NCBI RefSeq assembly: GCF_017302985.1
Contig: NZ_JAFIMU010000007.1
Location: 3,363,001-3,427,000 of the forward strand
Length of the DNA stretch: 64,000 nucleotides
Origin: Corallococcus macrosporus
GTDB taxonomy: Bacteria > Myxococcota > Myxococcia > Myxococcales > Myxococcaceae
Direction: 5' to 3'
Of the stretch, positions 41,473 to 49,504 are shown piece after piece. Position numbers and translations under genes: made by a program. The stretch's first letter is position 1. Each line of letters opens with the position of its first letter. The notes under the pieces were generated by a model. That model was not told the DNA's origin, did not search any database, and saw nothing but the letters and a program-made list of their open reading frames with translations.

Positions 41473-41504
41473 GCCCGGCGGACCATTAAATTCATCCGGC
41501 GGGC
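41473..41504. promoter_or_regulatory. Inverted repeat in the mlaC-like/metK divergent region
   Basis: GCCCGGCGGA (41473-41482) and TCCGGCGGGC (41495-41504) are inverted repeats with one mismatch in ten, around a 12-bp AT-rich centre (CCATTAAATTCA). It is a candidate operator or transcript hairpin shared by both promoters. Confidence 0.35.
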
Positions 41505-41576
41505 GGGCACACCCGGCGCGTCGGGTCCGCCCGGCCAACGGGCGCTGCCCCCGAATAAAGCCGGGCACCTGCAGGT

Positions 41577-41604
41577 TTGACTCTGCTGGGACCGCACGTT
41601 TAGT
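41577..41604 (+). promoter_or_regulatory. Candidate metK promoter
   Basis: TTGACT (41577-41582) and TTTAGT (41599-41604) with 16-bp spacing; five and four matches to the sigma-70 consensus. A start near 41611 leaves a 43-nt leader to ATG 41654. No SAM riboswitch pattern is seen in this leader. Confidence 0.5.
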
Positions 41605-41653
41605 GTCCGCCCCCTGCGCTGCGTCACCGAAATAGCGCGAAGCCCGAGACGAC

Positions 41654-42847
<1,194 letters not shown>

Positions 42848-42878
42848 GGCACTTCCGGTAGGCACTCCGGTTGAGCCC

Positions 42879-42914
42879 ACGCGCTCGTCCCTCCTTTGGG
42901 GCGAGCGCGTTTTC
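42879..42914 (+). terminator. Intrinsic terminator of metK
   Basis: ACGCGCTCGTCCC (42879-42891) pairs with GGGGCGAGCGCGT (42898-42910), 13 bp with one G-U, loop TCCTTT, then TTTCATT so that T residues follow directly. It is 31 bp after the metK stop. Confidence 0.9.
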
Positions 42915-42957
42915 ATTCGCCGGGCATTCACGGTGGGTGAATTGTTAGGACACGGCC

Positions 42958-43875
42958 ATGCCGACTTCCGGTGCCGCGTCTGGCTGGCGCATCGTGCTGC
43001 TCACCGTGGCCCCCGCGGTGGCGCACGACTTCACGTTGTCGCTGCGGGCCCAGGGACACGAGGTGGTGGCGCTGGTGGTGCCGGCGGGCGTCCGGGGCCT
43101 GCGTCCGCTGGACCTGGAGGGGTGGGCGGAGCTGGGGCGCCTGTTCGAGGCCGCGCCGCCGTCATTGGACGTGCTGCTGGTGAGCGAGCGGGCGCACCTG
43201 ACGTCCCGGCTGACGGAGCTGAGGCCGGACCTGCTGCTGTGCTTCTTCTTCCCGTGGAAGCTGCCGCCGGAGTCGCTGGCGCTGCCGCCGCTGGGCGCGG
43301 TGAACGTGCACCCCTCGCTGCTGCCGCGCTACCGGGGGCCGTGCCCGCTGGGGTGGGCGCTGCGCGAGGACGCGCGCGAGGTGGGGCTGACGTTCCACCG
43401 CATGGACGCGAGCTTCGACACCGGGCCCGTGCTCGCGCAGGGGACGTTCCCGCTGCGGGACGAGGACACGGAGGAGCTGATCTTCGAGAAGCTGATGCTC
43501 GCGTCGCGCCGGCTCCTGCCGCGCGTGATGGAGCGCGTGGCGCGAGGGGACGTGGGCGAGCGGCAGCTGGAGGCGGCCGCCACCTTCGCGCCCTTCTTCG
43601 AGCCCGCGTACCGGGACATCGACTGGCATGACAGCGCTCGCGCCGTGCACCTGAAGGTGCGCGCGTGCCGCTTCGCCGCGTGGCGCGAGGGCAACGGCGA
43701 TGCGAGGGCCCGGCTCCAGGGCCGCTGGATGCGCGTCCAGCGCACGCGGGCGTGGCGGGGGGAGGACCCTCGCTCGGCGCCGGGCACGCTCCTGGCCCGG
43801 CAGGGGGACGAACTGCTGGTGCAGTGCGGGGATACGCCCCTCTGGGTCGTGTCGCACGAGCCGGAGGTGGGCTGA
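42958..43875 (+). CDS. Formyltransferase-family protein (Fmt-like)
   Basis: A 305-residue member of the 10-formyl-THF-dependent formyltransferase family. The catalytic triad is in place: Asn116 and His118 in AVNVHPSLLPRYRGPCP and Asp154 in SFDTGPVLAQG. The N-terminal Rossmann half starts RIVLLTVAPAVAHDFTLSLRAQGHEVVALVVP. A C-terminal domain (about 205-300) resembles the Fmt C-terminal barrel. The opening lacks the usual FxGTPxFA of tRNA formyltransferase. It is therefore probably a sugar-nucleotide or other formyltransferase, not the housekeeping Fmt. It is followed by a TreT-like glycosyltransferase 80 bp downstream. Confidence 0.8.
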   Translation: MPTSGAASGWRIVLLTVAPAVAHDFTLSLRAQGHEVVALVVPAGVRGLRPLDLEGWAELGRLFEAAPPSLDVLLVSERAHLTSRLTELRPDLLLCFFFPWKLPPESLALPPLGAVNVHPSLLPRYRGPCPLGWALREDAREVGLTFHRMDASFDTGPVLAQGTFPLRDEDTEELIFEKLMLASRRLLPRVMERVARGDVGERQLEAAATFAPFFEPAYRDIDWHDSARAVHLKVRACRFAAWREGNGDARARLQGRWMRVQRTRAWRGEDPRSAPGTLLARQGDELLVQCGDTPLWVVSHEPEVG

Positions 43876-43954
43876 GCCCACCGCCGCGGGCAGACGGGCG
43901 GGGACCGCGGGCGCGTGGGTGGCGCCTGCGGGCGTGCGGACGCAGACCAAGGGC

Positions 43955-45205
43955 ATGGCGAAGAATCCCAGAGACCCGTCCCCGCTGGTCCAGGTCGAGC
44001 ACTACGAGCGCTACGTGGGCGCGGAGGCGGTGGAGCGCATCCTGGAGAAGGCGCGCCCGCTGCAGGACCTGCGGGTCGCGCACGTCAACTCCACGTACTA
44101 CGGCGGCGGGGTGGCGGAGCTGCTGTCGCCGCTGACGCTGCTGACGAACAGCGTGGGCATGGCCACGGAGTGGCGGGCCATCCAGGGGCCGCCGGACTTC
44201 TTCAACATCACGAAGAAGATGCACAACGCGCTGCAGGGCGCGGACATCCACCTGACGCCCATGAAGGCGACCATCTACGAGGAGGTCGTCTACGAGAACG
44301 CGGTCCGCAACCGGCTGGACCACGACCGCGTCGTCATCCACGACCCGCAGCCGTTGCCCATCGTGCGGCACAGCCGCAAGCGCGGCCCGTGGATCTGGCG
44401 CTGCCACGTGGACCTGTCCCACCCGGAGCCGTCCCTGTGGGCGTACCTCAAGCCGTTCGTGGAGCAGTACGACGCGACGGTGCTGAGCGTCCCGGAGTAC
44501 GCGCGCGAGCTGTCCGTCCCGCAGGTGTTCTTCATGCCAGCGATTGATCCGTTCTCCATCAAGAACCGGGAGATGCACGAGGCTGAAATCGAGGAGCGGC
44601 TGCGCCACCACCGCATCCCCACGGACCTGCCGCTGGTGGTGCAGGTGTCGCGCTTCGACCGGTGGAAGGATCCGGAGGGCGTGGTGGCCGCGTGGCGGCT
44701 GGCGCGCAAGGAGATGCCGTGCACGCTGGTGCTGCTGGGCAACATGGCGTCGGACGACCCGGAGGGACAGAAGGTCTACGAGCAGGTGATGCGGCACAAG
44801 GACGAGCGGCTGATGGTCCTCAGCCGCGAGGACACGGCGCTGGTGAACGCGCTCCAGCGCCGCGCGGCGGTGGTGGTGCAGAAGTCGCTGCGAGAGGGCT
44901 TCGGGCTGACGGTGGCGGAGGCGATGTGGAAGGGCACGCCCGTCATCGGCGGGAACGTGGGAGGCATCCGCCACCAGATTGAAGACGGGCACAACGGCTT
45001 CCTGGTGGACACGGTGGACCAGTGCGCCGCGCGCATCGTGCAGGTGCTGCGCAACCCCAGGCTGCGCCACCAGCTGGGGCACCGCGCGCACGAAACGGTG
45101 CGCCGCCGCTTCCTGCTCACGCGCTACCTGGAGCAGTACCTGGACCTCTTCAACGCCTTCGAGGCCCGCTACCACCTGCGCCCCTTGCCGCACGTCTCGA
45201 CGTGA
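43955..45205 (+). CDS. GT4 glycosyltransferase, trehalose synthase TreT-like
   Basis: A 416-residue GT-B fold enzyme from ATG 43955. The N-terminal half has LRVAHVNSTYYGGGVAELLSPLTLL, the trehalose-synthase (TreT) type sugar-nucleotide start, then VVIHDPQPLPIVRH and WIWRCHVDLSHPEPSLWAYLKPFVEQYDA. The C-terminal half has VVQVSRFDRWKDPEGVVAAW, KSLREGFGLTVAEAMWKGTPVIGGNVGGIRHQIEDGHNGFLVD, the EGFGLTxxEAMxxGTPVI motif with the donor-binding Glu. TreT makes trehalose from NDP-glucose and glucose. Myxobacteria accumulate trehalose in development, so this is plausible; the acceptor is not proven. Confidence 0.85.
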   Translation: MAKNPRDPSPLVQVEHYERYVGAEAVERILEKARPLQDLRVAHVNSTYYGGGVAELLSPLTLLTNSVGMATEWRAIQGPPDFFNITKKMHNALQGADIHLTPMKATIYEEVVYENAVRNRLDHDRVVIHDPQPLPIVRHSRKRGPWIWRCHVDLSHPEPSLWAYLKPFVEQYDATVLSVPEYARELSVPQVFFMPAIDPFSIKNREMHEAEIEERLRHHRIPTDLPLVVQVSRFDRWKDPEGVVAAWRLARKEMPCTLVLLGNMASDDPEGQKVYEQVMRHKDERLMVLSREDTALVNALQRRAAVVVQKSLREGFGLTVAEAMWKGTPVIGGNVGGIRHQIEDGHNGFLVDTVDQCAARIVQVLRNPRLRHQLGHRAHETVRRRFLLTRYLEQYLDLFNAFEARYHLRPLPHVST

Positions 45206-45377
45206 GGCCGCGTGCCGCTTCGCCACGCGGGATGCGCGCGGTGACATGACACGGTGGCGCGTCGCACAGGACCTTCGCGCCAGAAAGACAGACATGGCCT
45301 TTCGAGTTGAGGGGCCGCGAGGGTGGAGGGGCGCGGGCCTGCTGATTGCAATCACAGCCATCCCGGGAGGCAGGGAC

Positions 45378-45785
45378 ATGGCAAGAGCGCAGCGACGTCA
45401 GCGGGGCATGACGCTGTTGGAGATCATGGTCGTCATCACCATCCTGGGGCTCATCGCCGCCGTCGTGGGCGTGTCGGTGCTGGACCAGTTCGGGGATGCG
45501 AAGCAGAAACGGGTGAAGCTGGACTTCGGCTCGCTGGGCCAGGGCCTCCAGCTGTACGCGATGAAGCGGGGGCGGCTGCCGGACACCTCCACGGGGCTGC
45601 GCGCGCTGGTGGAGGACCGCATCCTCACCGAGCTGCCCCGCGACCCGTGGGGCAACGACTACGTGTACACGCTGGACCGGGGCGTGCCGGCCATCGTGTC
45701 ACTGGGCGCGGATGGCGCTCCGGGCGGCGACGGGGATGCGCAGGACCTGTCGTCGCTCGACCGGGACGCGCGGTCCCGGGAGTGA
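45378..45785 (+). CDS. gspG: Type II secretion-like major pseudopilin GspG
   Basis: A 135-residue pseudopilin from ATG 45378 behind GGGAGG; an upstream ATG at 45294 would add a long basic leader. RQRG^MTLLEIMVVITILGLIAAVVGVSVLD is a type III signal peptide cut after the Gly, with Glu at +5. The rest matches GspG: KVKLDFGSLGQGLQLYAMKRGRLPDTSTGLRALVEDR, PRDPWGNDYVY and SLGADGAPGGDGDAQDL with Ca-binding-like Asp residues. No other gsp genes lie nearby, so it is either an orphan or works with a distant secretion locus. It is followed by a structured RNA and a terminator. Confidence 0.85.
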   Translation: MARAQRRQRGMTLLEIMVVITILGLIAAVVGVSVLDQFGDAKQKRVKLDFGSLGQGLQLYAMKRGRLPDTSTGLRALVEDRILTELPRDPWGNDYVYTLDRGVPAIVSLGADGAPGGDGDAQDLSSLDRDARSRE

Positions 45786-45801
45786 CGGACGGTCGGGAAA
45801 A

Positions 45802-45925
45802 GGGTGCTGCCCGAGTGGAGAAGCCACGTTGGGTGGCGTGATAGGCCAGGACGGATTCGAACCGTGAGTTCCCTTGAGGGGAACCTTACCAGGGCGTGTA
45901 GGGCCTCTTCGGCCGGGCAGCACTC
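45802..45925 (+). ncRNA. Candidate multi-branched structured RNA
   Basis: A 12-bp closing stem joins G802-GGTGCTGCCCG (45802-45813) to CGGGCAGCAC (45914-45925), one G-U. Inside, on the same strand, are GCCAC/GTGGC (45823-45837), ACGG/CCGT around ATTCGAA (45851-45865), GTTCCC/GGGAAC (45868-45884) and GGCC/GGCC (about 45902-45913). Together they form a multi-loop. An intrinsic terminator follows at 45937. It could be the gspG 3' UTR or an independent small RNA. I cannot match it to a known family. Confidence 0.45.
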
Positions 45926-45936
45926 CCAGGGACGCA

Positions 45937-45979
45937 GGCGCCGCGGAAATCCTGACGGGGGATTTTCGCGGGCCTTTTT
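45937..45979 (+). terminator. Intrinsic terminator after the structured RNA
   Basis: CCGCGGAAATCC (45941-45952) pairs with GGATTTTCGCGG (45960-45971) with a G-U, extended by GGC/GCC across a bulge, around a 7-nt loop. TTTTT follows at 45975-45979, the last T being the first base of the YchJ stop complement. Confidence 0.85.
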
Positions 45980-46452
45980 CAGTCCACCGCGAAGGTGTCG
46001 AGCGTGAGGGTTTCCGGAGGGACCTTCAGCTCGCGCGGCAGCTTGAGGACGCCGTCCAGGTAGCGCCAGCCGGTGCCGTCGTGGCGGAAGTCCGAGCGCT
46101 CCACGAAGGACTGGTCCTTTCCCTTCTCGAACACCTTGGCGAAGAAGAGCACGCGGGACAGCCCCGTCGCGTCCGGAGGCTGGTGGCCCAGCACCACCAG
46201 CCCCGGGTACTGGTGCGCCTGCGCGAAGGCGCGCAGCTCGCGCACGACGTCCGCTTCCGGACGGGCCCGCATGGGGTGGTCGGGGTGGAGCGTCTTCCAC
46301 AGGTAGGCGGCTTCACGCAGGGCGAAGGCGCTGTAGCGGCTGCGCATGAGGCGCTCGGCGTCGGGGGCTTCCGCCTCGGCTTGGTGGAAGGGGGCGCAGC
46401 ACTGCTTGTAGCGCTGGCCGGAGGAGCAGGGACACAGGGGGGCGGGGGGCAT
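45979..46452 (-). CDS. YchJ/UPF0225-family SEC-C zinc protein
   Basis: A 157-residue cytoplasmic protein. MPPAPLCPCSSGQRYKQCCAPFH is a SEC-C zinc motif (CPCSSGxxxxxCC). Then RLMRSRYSAFALREAAYLWKTLHP is the YchJ signature helix, followed by the NTF2-like middle domain (FFAKVFEKGKDQSFVERSDFRHDGTGWRYLDG). The family function is unknown. It is convergent with gspG. The stop coincides with the end of the plus-strand terminator. Confidence 0.93.
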   Translation of the reverse strand: MPPAPLCPCSSGQRYKQCCAPFHQAEAEAPDAERLMRSRYSAFALREAAYLWKTLHPDHPMRARPEADVVRELRAFAQAHQYPGLVVLGHQPPDATGLSRVLFFAKVFEKGKDQSFVERSDFRHDGTGWRYLDGVLKLPRELKVPPETLTLDTFAVD

Positions 46453-46577
46453 GGCGGGGCCCAGCCTACCCGGGTTGCCGGGGCGGACGGTCGGGTGGCG
46501 GACCCGGGCCGGGGTGTGGGGAACCTTCGCGCTTGCGGGGCAGGGGGGCAGGGCATATCCCTGGCGGCCACGCCCCT

Positions 46578-47471
46578 ATGAGCCTGCTCGAAGCCATTGT
46601 CCTGGGTCTGGTCCAGGGTCTCACGGAGTTCCTGCCCATCAGCTCCACCGCGCACCTGCGCATCGCGCCGGAGCTGTTCGGCTGGCCCGACCCGGGCGCC
46701 GCGTACTCGGCCATCATCCAGTTGGGCACGGTGGCCGCGGTGCTCATCTACTTCCGCAAGGACATCGTCGCGCTGGTGAAGGCGTTCGTCGTGGGGCTGG
46801 TGAAGCGCGACCCGTTCGGCACGCTGGAGGCGCGGCTCGCGTGGTTCGTGGGCGTGGGCACGCTGCCCATCGGCATCTGTGGGCTGGCGTTCAAGAAGCT
46901 CATCGAGACGCAGTTCCGGTCGCTCTACGTCATCGCGTTCAGCCTCATCGTGCTGGCCATCGTGCTGTTCGTCGTGGAGAAGCGCGCGTCGCACCAGCGC
47001 ACCGTGGCGGACATGACGTGGAAGGACGGCATCCTCATCGGCCTGTGGCAGGCGCTGGCGCTGGTGCCGGGCTCGTCGCGCTCCGGCACGACGCTCACGG
47101 GCGGCCTGTCGCTGGGGCTCAAGCGCGAGGACGCCGCGCGCTACTCGTTCCTCCTGTCCATCCCGGCCACGACGCTGGCGGGCATCTTCGAGTTGAAGCA
47201 CCTGCTGGAGGCCACGCAGCGTCCGTCGACGGTGGCACTGGTGGTGGGGACGCTGGTGGCCTTCCTGTCGGGCATGGCCGCCATCGCATGGCTGTTGAGC
47301 TTCCTGAAGCGGCGCACCACCCTGGTGTTCGTGGTGTACCGCATCGCGCTGGGCCTGGTGCTGCTGGGGCTGTTGCAGGCGAGCATCCTCAAGCCGATGT
47401 CCGGCGTGGAGAACCTGTCGACGCCCGACGCCCCGACGAAGCCGCCGGTGGAGAAGCAGGTCACGGATTGA
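46578..47471 (+). CDS. uppP: Undecaprenyl-diphosphatase (BacA/UppP)
   Basis: A 297-residue integral membrane protein. SLLEAIVLGLVQGLTEFLPISSTAHLRIAPELFGWPDPG has the first motif with catalytic Glu and the SSTAHL segment. GLWQALALVPGSSRSGTTLTGGLSLGLKREDAARYSF is the second motif with PGSSRSG and its catalytic Arg/Ser. It removes a phosphate from undecaprenyl-PP to recycle the lipid carrier for peptidoglycan and O-antigen. All key motifs are present. The Nudix gene follows 20 bp downstream. Confidence 0.97.
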   Translation: MSLLEAIVLGLVQGLTEFLPISSTAHLRIAPELFGWPDPGAAYSAIIQLGTVAAVLIYFRKDIVALVKAFVVGLVKRDPFGTLEARLAWFVGVGTLPIGICGLAFKKLIETQFRSLYVIAFSLIVLAIVLFVVEKRASHQRTVADMTWKDGILIGLWQALALVPGSSRSGTTLTGGLSLGLKREDAARYSFLLSIPATTLAGIFELKHLLEATQRPSTVALVVGTLVAFLSGMAAIAWLLSFLKRRTTLVFVVYRIALGLVLLGLLQASILKPMSGVENLSTPDAPTKPPVEKQVTD

Positions 47472-47491
47472 GGAAGGGGGAGGTCGTGCGT

Positions 47492-48109
47492 GTGCAGGCC
47501 CTGTTCGATGCGCTGGAGACGCGGCTGAAGGCGAGGCCGGCGCTGACCTTCGAGTGGAAGGGCCGGGCGCTGCGAGAGGCCGCGGTGCTCCTGCCCCTGT
47601 TCGAGCGGGAGGGCGTGCCCTACGTGGTCTTCACCCGGAGGCCCGCCACCCTGCGCACGCACGCGGGGCAGTACGCGTTCCCGGGCGGCGGCCAGGAGGC
47701 GCGCGACGTCACGCCGCTGGAGACGGCGCTGCGTGAGACGGAGGAGGAACTGGGCATCTCGCGCGCGGGGGTGCGGGTGCTGGGCCTGCTGGACGAGACG
47801 CCCACCACGTCCGCGTACCGCATCCGTCCCTACGTGGGCGTCATCCCGGGGGACGGGACGTACGTGCCCAATCCGGTGGAGGTGGACCTGGTGCTGGAGG
47901 TGCCGCTGGTGCGCCTGCTGGACCCGGCCATCGTCCGCGTGGAGCGGCACACGTGGGAGGGCATGGAGCACGACGTGCACTTCTACACGCACGGAGAGCA
48001 CGTCATCTGGGGCGCCACGGGGCGCATCCTGCGCAACTTCCTGCAGTTCGTGGCGGAGGTGCCGGGCATCCAGGGGCTCCTGGACGCTCCCCCGCCTGCT
48101 GGGCACTGA
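47492..48109 (+). CDS. Nudix hydrolase, CoA pyrophosphatase (NudL-like)
   Basis: A 205-residue Nudix protein. GTG 47492 is favoured because GGGGGAGG lies 8 nt upstream; GTG 47486 would be too close. TRRPATLRTHAGQYAFPGGGQEARDVTPLETALRETEEELGI carries the CoA-pyrophosphatase (NudL/YeaB) signature (THxGQxxFPGG) and the Nudix box with its metal-binding REtEEE glutamates. It cleaves CoA and derivatives into phosphopantetheine and 3',5'-ADP. The coupling to uppP is probably only operon sharing. Confidence 0.93.
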   Translation: MQALFDALETRLKARPALTFEWKGRALREAAVLLPLFEREGVPYVVFTRRPATLRTHAGQYAFPGGGQEARDVTPLETALRETEEELGISRAGVRVLGLLDETPTTSAYRIRPYVGVIPGDGTYVPNPVEVDLVLEVPLVRLLDPAIVRVERHTWEGMEHDVHFYTHGEHVIWGATGRILRNFLQFVAEVPGIQGLLDAPPPAGH

Positions 48110-48210
48110 GCCCCGGAGTCCATGCGGGCGGGCGGTCCGGGCGGAGGACGCCTTGTCGCTCTGTGGGGGCGGTCCCACGTTGAGGGACAGACCCTTCGAA
48201 GGGACGCGAC

Positions 48211-49158
48211 GTGGACGGTGGCGATGGGCACGGGATGGCAGAGGTGAGGGAAGCCGCGCTGACCGCGCTGGGAGAGGCCCTGCGAGCCACGGGCTATGCC
48301 TTCACGACGGTGACTCCGGAGACGCACCGGCGGGTGAATGAACGGCCGGGGGCGAAGGAGGCCCATTCGCTGCGGGACGTGTTCGGGTGGAGCCGCCGCT
48401 TCAGGCCGGGCGTGGTGGAGCCGCGGATGCTGGCGCTGCTGGAGCAGGCGGGCGCGCTGGTGGACTGCAAGGACGGGACGCACCGGAGCCGGGTGCGGTT
48501 CTCCACGCTGGGGACGGGGCTGTATGTCCATTCCGCGTGGCCCACGTCGGAGAAGGACGCGGTGTTCTTCGGGCCGGACACGTACCGGTTCTGCGCGTTG
48601 CTCCAGCGGGTGCCGGGCACGTTCCGGCGCGCGGTGGACCTGGGCTGCGGCTCCGGAGCCGGTGGGCTGTCGGTGGCGCAGCGGAGCAGGGAATTGGTGC
48701 TCGCGGACCTGAACCCGTTGGCGCTGGAGTACTCGCGGGTGAACGCGCGGCTGAACGGCGCGCATGCGGTGGAGGCGGTGCACTCGGACCTGCTGCGGGA
48801 CGTGTCGGGCCGGTTCGACCTCATCATGGCGAACCCGCCGTACCTGGCGGACACGGACGGCCGCACGTACCGCGATGGCGGCGGCACGCACGGCACGGAG
48901 CTGTCGGTGCGCATCGTGCGGGAGAGCGTGGAGCGCCTGGAGCCAGGAGGCACGCTGGTGCTCTACACAGGCGCGCCGGTGGTGGAGGGAGAGGACCTGC
49001 TGCGCACCGCGCTGGAGCCGGTGTGCCGGAGCGCGCCCCTCACGGACGTGGTCTACGAAGAACTGGATCCCGACGTCTTCGGCGAGGAGCTGGAGAAGGA
49101 GCCCTACGCCGGCGTGGAGCGCATCGCGCTGGTGGCCCTGACCGCCCGGCGAAGTTGA
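48211..49158 (+). CDS. N5-glutamine-type SAM-dependent methyltransferase (PrmC-like)
   Basis: A 315-residue methyltransferase. GTG 48211 has a weak GAAGGGA site; ATG 48235 is the alternative. The N-terminal domain (1-130) is helical. AVDLGCGSGAGGLSVAQRSRELVLADLNPLALEYSRVNARLNG gives SAM motifs I-III, and FDLIMANPPYLADTDGRTYRDGGGTHGTELSVRIV carries the NPPY catalytic motif. The order (DLGCGSG...LADLNP...NPPY) is that of PrmC/HemK and N6-adenine families; the substrate could be a protein glutamine or another amide nitrogen. It stands alone before the low-GC island. Confidence 0.85.
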   Translation: MDGGDGHGMAEVREAALTALGEALRATGYAFTTVTPETHRRVNERPGAKEAHSLRDVFGWSRRFRPGVVEPRMLALLEQAGALVDCKDGTHRSRVRFSTLGTGLYVHSAWPTSEKDAVFFGPDTYRFCALLQRVPGTFRRAVDLGCGSGAGGLSVAQRSRELVLADLNPLALEYSRVNARLNGAHAVEAVHSDLLRDVSGRFDLIMANPPYLADTDGRTYRDGGGTHGTELSVRIVRESVERLEPGGTLVLYTGAPVVEGEDLLRTALEPVCRSAPLTDVVYEELDPDVFGEELEKEPYAGVERIALVALTARRS

Positions 49159-49504
49159 GGAGGCGCCAACCCGCTCCAGTCTCCTGGGGTTCTTGCCGTC
49201 GATGGCGCGCCAAAGGTCGCCGAAGCTCCCGCCTTCCAGGACCTGGCCGGTTGGCTCGCGTCGGACGGTTCTCGCGCGGTTGCCATATCGTCACTGGGTT
49301 TGTTGAGCTGCCTGCGCCAGAGGAACGCTCAACTCAATTGGGGTGGGTTCAATCGCTCCCACCACGCCTTGGGCGTGGATGTGCTCGACGAAAAGAAACT
49401 CATGCGGTTGGCCACGCAGTCAGGCATTCGGTGCCGCGAGCCGCCCCTGCGACAGGGATGCGTGATCGGCTATCCTGCTCCCAACCATTACTGATGGGGG
49501 AGTG
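49159..49504. other. Intergenic region before the toxin island
   Basis: 346 bp with lower GC than its surroundings. One short frame (49300-49494) encodes a 64-residue peptide but has no ribosome site and no recognisable sequence. No tRNA, att-like repeat or strong hairpin is seen. It probably holds the promoter of the toxin gene and marks the edge of an inserted segment. Confidence 0.35.

Noticed and set aside
41423-41653. SAM riboswitch before metK
   Set aside because: None of the conserved SAM-I, SAM-II or SAM-IV blocks could be found in the leader.
45804-45925. tRNA gene (minus-strand GGTTCGAATCC T-loop; TCA anticodon-like loop)
   Set aside because: The acceptor has only about five pairs, the variable loop is too short, and position 33 would be C. 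It does not fold as a standard tRNA on either strand.
49300-49494. 64-residue open frame before the toxin
   Set aside because: No ribosome site, no sensible protein composition and no relation to neighbours.
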